From the NCBI GenBank assembly GCA_947632015.1, contig CANRNP010000001.1, positions 1-64,000 of the forward strand: a stretch of 64,000 bases of DNA. Direction: 5' to 3'. The position numbers and the translations under genes were made by a program. The DNA is from an uncultured Clostridia bacterium. Lineage in GTDB: Bacteria; Bacillota; Clostridia; Christensenellales; Borkfalkiaceae. The notes under the pieces were generated by a model that did not search any database, had not been told where the DNA came from, and saw only the letters and a list, made by a program, of their open reading frames with translations. Every line of letters starts with the position of its first letter. Position 1 is the stretch's first letter. Below, in pieces: positions 28,120 to 37,182 of this stretch.

Positions 28120-28997
28120 TCTTCGCTCCCCGCCCTCTTCTTTTTGTGAAAAAGAGCACGGAGCCGTTCGGCGGCTCTTCCCGTTTTACGGCGAAGGGCG
28201 AGCATGAAACGGCTCGTGTAAAAGAGGACAAACAGATTGCGCACGGAATAGAAAAGATTTTTCGTGCGGGATACAAGGCGGGAGAGCGTTGCCGCGCCGC
28301 CTTTGGAAATTCCCCCTCCGAGACGGCGCAGACCTGCCGCCGCGCGTTTGAGGCAGAACAGGAGAAATACCGTTACGGAGACGGTTGCGGCGGAGAGAAA
28401 GGTCATGAGCGACACGAATCCCGCCCCGCCTTCGGGAAGAAGGGAGCCTTCCCCGCTCAAAAGGCGGAAAAAGCAGATCTCGAACAACAATGCCTGTAAA
28501 GAGAGCAAAAGCGTGAGAAAGAGCGCCGTTGCGATCATCGCGGGAAGAGACCGCCTGAAATTTTTTTCGCTGCGGGGAAGCGCCGTTTCGTTGACGGCGC
28601 GGAGGGCGGGAGAGACGGAGCCCGTATCCTTTGGCAGGGCGATCTGCTCGCCCCGTCCGTTCTTGGGCAATTCCCGCACGTTGAGGATCCCGATGATCCT
28701 TCGGCTGCGGTCGTAGACATAGAGGTCGTATTCGCAATAGAGGACGTCTTTCTTCCACTTGCCCAAAAAGACGGCGTCCTCGCCGATCCGCGCCACAAGA
28801 TATTGCTCCAAGGCAAAAGAAAACGCGGAGGACGGCTCATACACGACCGCACTCCCCGCGGGAAAATTGAGTTTGCGGATCCCGCGGTCCCGCGCGGCAT
28901 ACCCTGCCCCGCGCACCGCGAGGAGCAATTTGGGGAGAACTGCCGCGCAGACCGTTCCCAAAAGGGCTGTTCCGAGTAGGAGAAGAAAGACAAACAA
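28116..28997 (-). CDS. Membrane protein with EQYL domain; probable first gene of the operon (TTG or alternative start)
   Basis: FSFALEQYLVARIGEDAVFLGKWKKDVLYCEYDLYVYDRSRRIIGILNV plus three predicted TM segments; 4 bp overlap with the next gene. Confidence 0.7.
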   Translation of the reverse strand: MFVFLLLLGTALLGTVCAAVLPKLLLAVRGAGYAARDRGIRKLNFPAGSAVVYEPSSAFSFALEQYLVARIGEDAVFLGKWKKDVLYCEYDLYVYDRSRRIIGILNVRELPKNGRGEQIALPKDTGSVSPALRAVNETALPRSEKNFRRSLPAMIATALFLTLLLSLQALLFEICFFRLLSGEGSLLPEGGAGFVSLMTFLSAATVSVTVFLLFCLKRAAAGLRRLGGGISKGGAATLSRLVSRTKNLFYSVRNLFVLFYTSRFMLALRRKTGRAAERLRALFHKKKRAGSEE

Positions 28998-29043
28998 TGG
29001 GCGATTCCGGGCAAATGCCGCTCCTTTTTTCTATTCCGCTATG

Positions 29044-29072
29044 ATTTTATCATATCCCGGAAGAAAAGTCAA
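29044..29072 (-). promoter_or_regulatory. sigma70-like promoter of the AAA/transglutaminase operon
   Basis: Minus strand TTGACT-17 bp-TAAAAT, just upstream of 28997; the -35 overlaps the 3' end of the DUF1893 gene. Confidence 0.55.
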
Positions 29073-29527
29073 GATTTTGCCCCCTGTCCGTTTTGTCCCG
29101 TTCTCATCGCGCGGAGCCGAACGCGGATGGCGCACAGCCCCTTCAAAGGTTCGAAGATCCCCTCCGTCGCTTCCTCCATCGGGCAGGGTCCCGTGCCCTG
29201 ACGGTTGACGATGCTCTGCGTGAAAACGCCGTACCCGTATGCGATTTTTTGCGCCTTGAAGATCTCCTCCGCAGAGGCGCTCAACACTTCGCCGTACACC
29301 TCTTTCGCGCCGAGAAAGGCGTAAAGAAGTGCCGCCGCCCTGCCCACGACCCGATCCGCGCAGGAAAAGCCTTCGAGCGTTTTGCCCTCATCTGCGAGCG
29401 CGAGAAGGGGCGCCACCCCGCGTTGGGCGCTCGTGAATTGCTCCTTTCCGCGCACGAACGCGCAGGTATAGGCGGGGTCTTCCCCAAGAAGCTCCCTCGC
29501 CCGCTCCAAGTCCTTCCTGCTTTGCAT
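29069..29527 (-). CDS. DUF1893 domain protein
   Basis: CAFVRGKEQFTSAQRGVAPLLALADEGKTLEGFSCADRVVGRAAALLYAFLGAKEVYGEVLS. Confidence 0.8.
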   Translation of the reverse strand: MQSRKDLERARELLGEDPAYTCAFVRGKEQFTSAQRGVAPLLALADEGKTLEGFSCADRVVGRAAALLYAFLGAKEVYGEVLSASAEEIFKAQKIAYGYGVFTQSIVNRQGTGPCPMEEATEGIFEPLKGLCAIRVRLRAMRTGQNGQGAKS

Positions 29528-29537
29528 TCTTTCTCTC

Positions 29538-30644
29538 CTATTCGAACTGTTTTGCGACCTGTTTCAACAATTTTCTGATTTCGAGATGCTGCGGGCAGGA
29601 CGCCTCGCATCTGCCGCACCCGACGCAATCGCCCGCCTTGCCCCGCCCCGACGTGTAGTTGGCGTAATATACGTCGCTGTTCCAGTCTTTATAGAGCTTT
29701 TTCTGGTTGAGGCAGGAGAAGAGATCGGGAATGGAGATCTGCTTGGGACAGCCGTCCGTGCAATAGCGGCAGGCGGTGCAGGGGATGAAATCCTTTCCCG
29801 CAAGGATCGCCCGCACGTGCAGGACCGCCCGCTCTTCCTCTTCCGTGAGGGGAGCGAAATCTTTCATGTAAGAGAGATTGTCCTTCATCTGCGCGCGGTC
29901 GCTCATGCCCGACAGCACCATGAATACCCCCTTCTGCTCCGCCGCAAAGCGGATGGCGTAGCTCGCGTTGCTTCCGCCGCCGAGGGCGCGAAAGACCTCT
30001 TCGGCATCGGGGGGAAGATTTGCCAGATGCCCGCCCTTGACGGGCTCCATGACGATGACGGGCTTGCTGTGCTTTTGGCAGGTTTCGAGGCAGAGGCGGG
30101 ACTGCACGCTGTGGCTCTCGTAATCGGCGTAGTTGAACTGGATCTGCACGACTTCGATTTCGGGGAAGTCGGTAAGAATGCGGTCGAGAACGGTCGCCTT
30201 GTCGTGGAAAGAGATGCCGACATGCCCGATCTTGCCCTCTTCTTTGAGCTTGAACGCCGTCTCGTAGGCGTTCAGGCGGCGGTATTTGCGGTAGTTGACC
30301 GCGTTCTGCGCGTGCATGAGGTAGAAGTCGAAATACTCCACGCCGCAGGCTTTGAGCTGGCTCTCGAAGAAGGGGCGGATGTCCGCCTCCTTGTGGAAAA
30401 AGTTCTCGGTGAGCTTATCGGTGAGCGAAAAGCTCTCGCGGGGGTGGCGGGCGGAGACGCAGTCGCGGATCGCCGTTTCGCTCTTGCCGCCGAGATACCC
30501 GTGCGCCGTATCGAAATAATTGAATCCGCCGTCTAAAAATTCGTCCGCCATGTCGCAAAACTGCGGATGATCCACCTCTTTGCCCGTCATGGGCAGGCGC
30601 ATACAGCCGAAGCCTAACTTCTTTTTGACTTTTTCGAATGCCAT
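29538..30644 (-). CDS. Aldo/keto reductase with C-terminal 4Fe-4S ferredoxin-type domain
   Basis: LGFGCMRLPMTGKEVDHPQFCDMADEFLDGGFNYFDTAHGY; CTACRYCTDGCPKQISIP; CVGCGRCEASCPQHLEI. Confidence 0.93.
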   Translation of the reverse strand: MAFEKVKKKLGFGCMRLPMTGKEVDHPQFCDMADEFLDGGFNYFDTAHGYLGGKSETAIRDCVSARHPRESFSLTDKLTENFFHKEADIRPFFESQLKACGVEYFDFYLMHAQNAVNYRKYRRLNAYETAFKLKEEGKIGHVGISFHDKATVLDRILTDFPEIEVVQIQFNYADYESHSVQSRLCLETCQKHSKPVIVMEPVKGGHLANLPPDAEEVFRALGGGSNASYAIRFAAEQKGVFMVLSGMSDRAQMKDNLSYMKDFAPLTEEEERAVLHVRAILAGKDFIPCTACRYCTDGCPKQISIPDLFSCLNQKKLYKDWNSDVYYANYTSGRGKAGDCVGCGRCEASCPQHLEIRKLLKQVAKQFE

Positions 30645-30794
30645 ATTTGCTCCTTATGAAATGTTCGTCGGTTTGATTATATCACACCCGCACGGAAAAA
30701 TCAATGACAAGCAGGTGAAAATCGCTTTGTGAAATCTTGCAAAAGGAATTAGAAAATCCAACAAAAAATTTCGCGGCGGCGGGGCGGTTTTCGG

Positions 30795-30823
30795 TTGACT
30801 TTTTCCGAAAAATTTCATATAAT
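30795..30823 (+). promoter_or_regulatory. sigma70-like promoter upstream of the MATE gene
   Basis: TTGACT-17 bp-TATAAT. Confidence 0.8.
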
Positions 30824-30848
30824 ATTTGTACAATGTGTAGCTTCAAAG

Positions 30849-30882
30849 GGCGTAAATCCGATTGGGTTTACGCCTTTTTTTT
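30849..30882 (+). terminator. Intrinsic terminator/attenuator between promoter and MATE gene
   Basis: ggcgtaaatcc-gatt-gggtttacgcc followed by eight T residues, about 20 nt after the predicted transcription start. Confidence 0.75.
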
Positions 30883-30901
30883 GTGCAAAAAGAGGTGTTT
30901 T

Positions 30902-32314
30902 ATGAAAGAGATCAAACAAAACAAAATGTCGTCGGCGCCCGTCGGCAGGCTCATCCTCGGAATGGGGCTCCCCATGATCGTCTCCATGATCCTGCAAGCC
31001 GTCTATAACATCGTGGACACGGCGTTCGTCATCAACATGGGCGAGGAGGGCGCTCTGGGCAACCTCGCGCTTACCTACGCCTTTCCCGTCCAGCTTCTGA
31101 TCATCGCCGTCGGCGTGGGGACGGGCGTCGGGCTGAACGCGCTTCTCTCCAAATCCCTCGGCGGACACGACCGCGAAAAGGCGGAAAAAACGGTGGGCAA
31201 CGGAATTTTTTTGGGAGTTGTCATCTATCTCGTCTTTCTTCTGTTCGGGCTGTTCGGCGCAAAGCCCTTCATCGCCATGCAGGCGCGCGGAGAGGAACGG
31301 GTCGCCGAAATGGGCGCGGAATATCTCACGATCTGCTGCTGTCTTTCCTTCGGCGCAATCGGTTTTACCGTCTACGAACGCTTTTTGCAGAGCACAGGTA
31401 AGACGATGTTTTCCACGATCTCCCAAATTTCGGGCGCGGCGGCAAACATTTTGCTCGACTATGTGTTCATCTATCCCCTTCGCATGGGCGTTGCGGGCGC
31501 GGCGTGGGCGACGGTCATCGGGCAGATCTTGTCCCTTGCAGTCGCCATGCTCTTTCACTATTGCGCCAACAAAGAGCTGGGGAACCGCTTAAAAGCGCTC
31601 GTTCCGAGCGGAAAGATCATCAAGGAGATCTACCATATCGGGCTTTCGGCGGCGCTCATGCAGGGAATGCTCTCGGTGATGATGCTCGGCGTCAACCTCA
31701 TTCTCGGCACGGCGGAAGACCCCTCTCTCCTGCAAGGGAGTTTCGGCGTGTACTATAAGATCATGCAACTCGCGCTGTTCGCCTGTTTCGGGCTCTCCAA
31801 CACCATTATTTCCGTCCTCTCCTATAACTACGGACGCGGCGACGGGGAGCGCTCCCGCGCCTGTATCAAGTGGGGGATCGCGATCACCCTCATCGCGGCG
31901 GCGGTCATCACCGCGCTGTACGAGACGCTTGCCGGGCCCATGGCGCAACTCTTCGGCATGGCGAGCGGAGAGAGCGGGGAAGCGCTCATCCGCACCGTCG
32001 CGCTCGCCGTGCGGATCGCAAGTATCGGATATGCGTTCATGGGGTTGAGCATCGCCGTGCAGGGGGTATTGCAAGCGCTCGGCTGCGCGCTCTATCCCCT
32101 TCTCATCTCCTGCCTGCGGCTCGCCGTGTTCGTCTTTCCCGCCGTTTGGCTGCTCACGCTCGCGCCGGACGCGGCAGAACTCGTTTGGTGGGCGTTCCCC
32201 ATTGCGGAGATCCTCACGGCGGCGGTCTCGGCGATCGTGCTTGCCGGGCTCATGCGCAAAAAACTCCCGGCGCACACCTCTGTTCCGCTCCCGCGCGCCC
32301 TGAAAGAAGTTTGA
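30902..32314 (+). CDS. MATE family efflux transporter (possible in-frame extension to ATG at 30834)
   Basis: PVGRLILGMGLPMIVSMILQAVYNIVDTAFVINMGEEGALGNLALTYAFP; 12-TM MATE pattern. Confidence 0.95.
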   Translation: MKEIKQNKMSSAPVGRLILGMGLPMIVSMILQAVYNIVDTAFVINMGEEGALGNLALTYAFPVQLLIIAVGVGTGVGLNALLSKSLGGHDREKAEKTVGNGIFLGVVIYLVFLLFGLFGAKPFIAMQARGEERVAEMGAEYLTICCCLSFGAIGFTVYERFLQSTGKTMFSTISQISGAAANILLDYVFIYPLRMGVAGAAWATVIGQILSLAVAMLFHYCANKELGNRLKALVPSGKIIKEIYHIGLSAALMQGMLSVMMLGVNLILGTAEDPSLLQGSFGVYYKIMQLALFACFGLSNTIISVLSYNYGRGDGERSRACIKWGIAITLIAAAVITALYETLAGPMAQLFGMASGESGEALIRTVALAVRIASIGYAFMGLSIAVQGVLQALGCALYPLLISCLRLAVFVFPAVWLLTLAPDAAELVWWAFPIAEILTAAVSAIVLAGLMRKKLPAHTSVPLPRALKEV

Positions 32315-32321
32315 TACAGCC

Positions 32322-32365
32322 GCGGCGGCGCGGGTGCCGAGCACCCGCGCCGCCGCTTTTTCTTT
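32322..32365. terminator. Strong GC-rich terminator between MATE gene and recO
   Basis: gcggcggcgcgggtgc-cga-gcacccgcgccgccgc followed by tttttctttat. Confidence 0.8.
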
Positions 32366-33089
32366 ATAACATTCTCACAAATTCGGGAAGAGAGGTAAGT
32401 TCGCTGTCCGTCTGGTAGGCAAAATAGGAATAGAGGAGCCGAAGGGCGCGCTTTTCGCCGTCCCGCGTGCGCGGGGGAGCTTTTAAGCCGAGCGCCTCGC
32501 GGACCGTAAAATAGGTGACGGGGCTCGCGGGCGTGCCCTTTTCCGCCGAAAAGGAGCCGCTCTCCATCTCGAAGAAAAGAGCGCCCGCCGAGGGTCCTCC
32601 CTCCTTGGTGGGGGCAAAAGCGCCCGCGTCCGTTGCGGGCAATCCGGCGCGGACGGGATAGCCCGAAAGGCGCAATGCGGTAAGTAAAAATTTTATGAGA
32701 GGAAAGGCGGCGTCCTCCCCGCACATGTTTTTGAGGGCGGAAACCGCCGCAACGAGCAGTTCCCCGCAGGGCATCCCCTCGTAGGCGAGCTTATCGCACG
32801 CCTCGCAGACGACCGCCGCCGCAAAATATTTGCCCACGTCCTCGCGGAGCGGAAAAAACCCGTCGTACAGCGAAGCGGATATAACGGTGTGCCGTCCGCT
32901 CTTTTCCGCCAGAACGTATTCGGCAAAACAAAAGGGCTGCGCCGCGAATCTGAGCCGCGCGTTCGCCTTTTTTACCCCTTTCATGCCCGCGCCGAGCTTG
33001 CCGCGGTCGGCGGTGAGAAGAGTGACCATCTTGTCGTTTTCGCCAAAGTCCACCGCCCGAAGCAGGAGCGCGTCCGTTTTGAGTTCCAT
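32364..33089 (-). CDS. recO: DNA repair protein RecO
   Basis: MELKTDALLLRAVDFGENDKMVTLLTADRGKLGAGMKGVKKANARLRFAAQPFCFAEYVL. Confidence 0.9.
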   Translation of the reverse strand: MELKTDALLLRAVDFGENDKMVTLLTADRGKLGAGMKGVKKANARLRFAAQPFCFAEYVLAEKSGRHTVISASLYDGFFPLREDVGKYFAAAVVCEACDKLAYEGMPCGELLVAAVSALKNMCGEDAAFPLIKFLLTALRLSGYPVRAGLPATDAGAFAPTKEGGPSAGALFFEMESGSFSAEKGTPASPVTYFTVREALGLKAPPRTRDGEKRALRLLYSYFAYQTDSELTSLPEFVRML

Positions 33090-33099
33090 TTTCCGAAAT

Positions 33100-33213
33100 T
33101 CAATCCTTGAACTGTTTGTACAACATATAATAGGTGGGATTGCCCGTCTCTTCGAACATCTCCCACGCGATCTCTTTTGCACTGCGCGGTTTGCGGAATT
33201 CTTCCTCTTTCAT
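33100..33213 (-). CDS. yqzL: YqzL-like small protein
   Basis: 37 aa MKEEEFRKPRSAKEIAWEMFEETGNPTYYMLYKQFKD, located between era and recO as in other Firmicutes. Confidence 0.75.
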   Translation of the reverse strand: MKEEEFRKPRSAKEIAWEMFEETGNPTYYMLYKQFKD

Positions 33214-33280
33214 CTTTCCCTCCCTCGCTTTCAGTATGGGAAAAAGAAGCGGGTTCATGCAAACAAAACGCGGCGCGCCG

Positions 33281-34171
33281 TCAGGTATCTTCTTCGCCGT
33301 AGCCGAGTTCTCTGAGCATCCCGCCGCGGTCGCGCCAGTCCTCGCGCACTTTGACATACGTCGTTAAAAAGACCTTCTTGCCCAAAAATTTTTCCATATC
33401 CTGCCGCGCGAACGAGGCGACTTCTTTGAGCGCGCCCCCCCGCTTGCCGATGAGGATCGCCTTGTGGTTCCGCTTTTCGCAGACGATGTCGAGGTCGATC
33501 TCCACGACGCCGTCCTCCCGCTCCTCGAATTTGTTGACGACGATCGCCACGCCGTGCGGGATCTCTTTTTCGTATTTGAGCAAGATCTTTTCACGCATGA
33601 TCTCCGCGATCATGAACCTCTCGCTCTTATCCGAGACGACGCCTTCGGGGAAGAGGGGCTCGCCTTCGGGCAGGACGGAAAAGATCGCCTCTTCGAGACG
33701 GCGGAGATTTTTCCCCTTCCGCGCCGAAACGGGATAGACGTCTGCCGTAACGCCCGCCTCAAACAGCGTTTTGACGTCCTCAGGGATCTTTTCCTGCGGC
33801 ATGATGTCGATCTTCGTGTAGGCGATGAGCATCGGGATCCCCAGCGCGGCGTACTTTTTCATGAGCGCAATGTCGCTCTCGGTCACGCCCGCATGCCCGT
33901 CGTGGACGAACAGAATGACGTCTACGTCCTTGCTCGTATTTTCGGTGGTGCGCATCATGAGCCCCGTGAGCTCGTTGCGCTGTTTGTAGACGCCGGGCGT
34001 ATCCGCGAACACGATCTGCCCCATTTCGCGGTTGAGAATGCCGAGAATGCGGTCCCGCGTGGTCTGCGGTTTGGGGGAGGTGATGGCAATCTTCTCCCCG
34101 ACGAGCACGTTCACGAGGGTGCTCTTGCCTGCGTTTGCCTTGCCGATGACGGCGACCGTTCCGCTTCTCAT
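33281..34171 (-). CDS. era: GTPase Era
   Basis: VAVIGKANAGKSTLVNVLVGEKIAITSPKPQTTRDRILGI; FADTPGVYKQRNELTGLMM; C-terminal KH domain. Confidence 0.96.
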   Translation of the reverse strand: MRSGTVAVIGKANAGKSTLVNVLVGEKIAITSPKPQTTRDRILGILNREMGQIVFADTPGVYKQRNELTGLMMRTTENTSKDVDVILFVHDGHAGVTESDIALMKKYAALGIPMLIAYTKIDIMPQEKIPEDVKTLFEAGVTADVYPVSARKGKNLRRLEEAIFSVLPEGEPLFPEGVVSDKSERFMIAEIMREKILLKYEKEIPHGVAIVVNKFEEREDGVVEIDLDIVCEKRNHKAILIGKRGGALKEVASFARQDMEKFLGKKVFLTTYVKVREDWRDRGGMLRELGYGEEDT

Positions 34172-34677
34172 ATCCGTTTTAACCCCAACTTTTGCATGAC
34201 GTATTCCTCTTTTTCGCGCATGATCGCCTTTTCTTCCTCCGTTTCGTGATCGTAACCCAAACAGTGGAGCGCGCCGTGCACGGCGAGATAGAAGATCTCC
34301 CGCTCATAGGAATGCCCGTACTCCTCTGCCTGTTCCTCCGCCCGCTCTTTGCAGATGACGACGCTCCCCAAATAGAGGCGCGCCCGCCTAAGCCCCCTTT
34401 TAGGTTCCACACAGTCGGCATGTTCGGCGGAGCGGATGGATTTTCCCGCTTCAAAATTGTCGGCGGGAAAACTCAATACGTCCGTCACCCGGTCGACGTT
34501 CCGCTTTTCGCGGTTGAGCGAACGGATGGTTTCGCCGTCCGTGAAAAGAAGCTCCAAAAAGAGCGGCAGATCGCTCTCCGCGAGCCCTTCGAGCGCCTTG
34601 CAAAACCGCTTCCGCTCCCTTCGTCCGAGCTGTTCGCATTCCAAACAGAATTTACTTGCCGCTTTCATCGGATTCAT
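34168..34677 (-). CDS. ybeY: rRNA maturation RNase YbeY
   Basis: NREKRNVDRVTDVLSFP; YLAVHGALHCLGYDHETEEEKAIMREKEE. Confidence 0.95.
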   Translation of the reverse strand: MNPMKAASKFCLECEQLGRRERKRFCKALEGLAESDLPLFLELLFTDGETIRSLNREKRNVDRVTDVLSFPADNFEAGKSIRSAEHADCVEPKRGLRRARLYLGSVVICKERAEEQAEEYGHSYEREIFYLAVHGALHCLGYDHETEEEKAIMREKEEYVMQKLGLKRI

Positions 34678-36202
34678 CCTTGACGACCCGCCGCTCGCGG
34701 TTGAAACGGATGGCGGGATATTTGACCCTGTGGTGGTGCACGCCTGAGAGCGCCTCGACGATCGTCTCCTTGATGGTGGTGAGCTCGCGCATCGTGATGT
34801 CGCAATCGCCGAACTGGTCGAGGTCCATCCGTTCCTCGATGACCGAACGCACCATGCGCTCCACGTTTTCGGGCGTGCGGTCTTTGAGGGTGCGCGCCGC
34901 CGCTTCCGAAGCGTCGGCGATCATGATGATCGCGGCGGTCTTGCTCCGCGGCGTGGGTCCGAGATAGGAATAATCCTCGATATTCGCGTCCCCGCCCGAA
35001 AGACGCATCGCTTTATCGTAAAAATATTTGATGGGCAGGGTGCCGTGGTGCTCCCGCGCGACGTCGGCGATCTCTTTGGGAAGGCGCGCCGCCATCAAGA
35101 GTTCGTAGCCGTCCGTCGCGTGCGAACGGATAATGTCCGCCGAAAGTTCGGGCGTGAGCTCGTCGTGGATGTTGTAATCGGTCTGGTTCTCGGTAAAACA
35201 ATCGGGCTGTTTGAGCTTGCCGACGTCGTGGTAATATGCCGCGGCGCGGGCGAGCTCGGCGTTCTCGCCGATGGCGATGGCGCACGATTCGGCAAGCTGT
35301 GCCACGATGAGCGAATGGTTGAAGGTACCGCCCGCCTCCGTTCTGAGCCGTTTGATGAGGGGGACGTTCGCGCTCGTGAGCTCCCTGAGGCGGAATACCG
35401 TAAGACGGTTGAAGGTGAATTCCAGCACGGGAAGGAAGCAGAGGGTGAGCGCGGAGGAGAGGAAACAGCCCAAAATGCCGTACCCCGCCGAGGCGATGTA
35501 GGCGATCCAGTTCGCCTGCTTGCCGATGTTGAACGCGGGAAGTTCCAGTAAGAGAATCACGATCACGGTGGGAATGGACACGAACGTGCCCAAAATGAGC
35601 ATCCCGCCCCGCGTTTTCACGTTCGCCGCCGTGAGCACGGCAAAGGTCCCGCAGACAAAGCCGAGCATGAGGGAAAAGTAAACTTCCGCCTGAATGCCGC
35701 TGTCGGGCATTCCGGGAAGAGCGGCGATCCCCGACCCCGACGAGGCGAAATTATCGGTATAAGTATCGATGACGAAAATGAGCAGCGAAAAGACAAAGTT
35801 GAGCAAGATCGCCTGCCTGCGGTTGAACAGAAACAGGCTGAGCAGGGCAAGAAGCGCCATGGGACGGGCAAATACGCTCACGAATCTGCCCATGAGATAG
35901 CAGATGAGCACGGAGAGCATCATGATGGAAAAGATGAGCACGGCGTTCTTTGCCTGCGACAAAAATTCCTTGTCCTCGAAATAGTAATAGTAGAAAACGA
36001 TATAAAAAAGCAACAGCACGCAAACGCACAGGGAGAGGAAGCGGGAAAAATCTTCGGTAAAATAATTTTGCCAGCCCTGCGGATTGTTGATGATGATCAT
36101 GAGAAGGACAAAGAGAATGAACACAAAATAGCAGAGCGCAAACACGAGCGCGCTGCGGAAAAGGTTCACGCCCTTGACCGGTTTTACGGCTTCCGATTTC
36201 AT
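34652..36202 (-). CDS. Membrane HD-family phosphohydrolase (PgpH/YqfF-like)
   Basis: Multi-TM N-terminus and cytosolic HD domain GTFNHSLIVAQLAESCAIAIGENAELARAAAYYHDVGKLKQPDCFTENQ. Confidence 0.88.
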   Translation of the reverse strand: MKSEAVKPVKGVNLFRSALVFALCYFVFILFVLLMIIINNPQGWQNYFTEDFSRFLSLCVCVLLLFYIVFYYYYFEDKEFLSQAKNAVLIFSIMMLSVLICYLMGRFVSVFARPMALLALLSLFLFNRRQAILLNFVFSLLIFVIDTYTDNFASSGSGIAALPGMPDSGIQAEVYFSLMLGFVCGTFAVLTAANVKTRGGMLILGTFVSIPTVIVILLLELPAFNIGKQANWIAYIASAGYGILGCFLSSALTLCFLPVLEFTFNRLTVFRLRELTSANVPLIKRLRTEAGGTFNHSLIVAQLAESCAIAIGENAELARAAAYYHDVGKLKQPDCFTENQTDYNIHDELTPELSADIIRSHATDGYELLMAARLPKEIADVAREHHGTLPIKYFYDKAMRLSGGDANIEDYSYLGPTPRSKTAAIIMIADASEAAARTLKDRTPENVERMVRSVIEERMDLDQFGDCDITMRELTTIKETIVEALSGVHHHRVKYPAIRFNRERRVVKDESDESGK

Positions 36203-37170
36203 CTTTTTTCTCCTTTGCTCTTTTTCATTGCGTCTTTCTCGTAGGCGCGCACGATCCGCATGACGAGCGGATGGCGCACGACGTCTTTTTCGGTGAGCGT
36301 GCACACGGAAATGCCCTCGACGTCCTTTAAGATCGAGACCGCCTGCCTGAGCCCGCTCGTCTTTCCTTCGGGAAGATCCGTCTGGGTAAGATCGCCCGTG
36401 ACGACCATTTTGCTCCCCTCGCCGAGACGGGTGAGGAACATTTTCATCTGCTCCCGCGTACAGTTCTGCGCCTCGTCCAAAATGACGAATGCGTTCGACA
36501 GCGTTCTTCCGCGCATATACGCGAGCGGCGCCACCTCGATGGCTCCTTTTTCGAGCAATTTCGCATACGTCTCCAACCCGAACATCTCCTGCAAGGCGTC
36601 GTACAGAGGGCGGAGGTAGGGATCCACTTTCGTTTGCAGATCGCCCGGCAGAAATCCGAGCTTTTCTCCCGCTTCCACCGCGGGACGGGTCAAAATGATC
36701 TTCTCCGTCTCCTTGTTTTTATAGGCGCTCACCGCGAGACACACGGCGAGATAGGTCTTTCCCGTGCCCGCAGGTCCCACCCCGAAGGTGACGGTATTCT
36801 TTTTAATGGCGGTAACGTACTCCTTCTGCCCCACCGTTTTGCACTTGACGGGCTTGCCGCGGCAGGTGACGGCGACGACGTCCTTCATCATGCCGAGAAG
36901 ATCCGCCGTCTTGCCCTCCTTCGCGAGTTCCACGCAATAAAGGAGGTTTCCCTTTTCGATATTTTCGCCCGCCTCGACGACTTTCAGCAAGCTCTTTACC
37001 GTCTCCGCCCCCGCCGAAGCGTTTTCCCCCTCGAAGAGGATGCGCGTTCCCTCCACATGGGCAACGAGCCCCAGCTCGCGCGCGATGAGCGAGAGATTTT
37101 CGTCGAATACCCCAAGTACTTTTGCGAGCTTGTCTACATCGCCCGTTTCTACCGTAACCGAATTTGCCAA
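36199..37170 (-). CDS. phoH: PhoH family ATPase
   Basis: TFGVGPAGTGKTYLAVCLAVSAY; LTRPAVEAGEKLGFLPGDLQTKVDPYLRPLYDAL; FVILDEAQNCT. Confidence 0.95.
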   Translation of the reverse strand: MANSVTVETGDVDKLAKVLGVFDENLSLIARELGLVAHVEGTRILFEGENASAGAETVKSLLKVVEAGENIEKGNLLYCVELAKEGKTADLLGMMKDVVAVTCRGKPVKCKTVGQKEYVTAIKKNTVTFGVGPAGTGKTYLAVCLAVSAYKNKETEKIILTRPAVEAGEKLGFLPGDLQTKVDPYLRPLYDALQEMFGLETYAKLLEKGAIEVAPLAYMRGRTLSNAFVILDEAQNCTREQMKMFLTRLGEGSKMVVTGDLTQTDLPEGKTSGLRQAVSILKDVEGISVCTLTEKDVVRHPLVMRIVRAYEKDAMKKSKGEKR

Positions 37171-37182
37171 AACAACTCCTTT

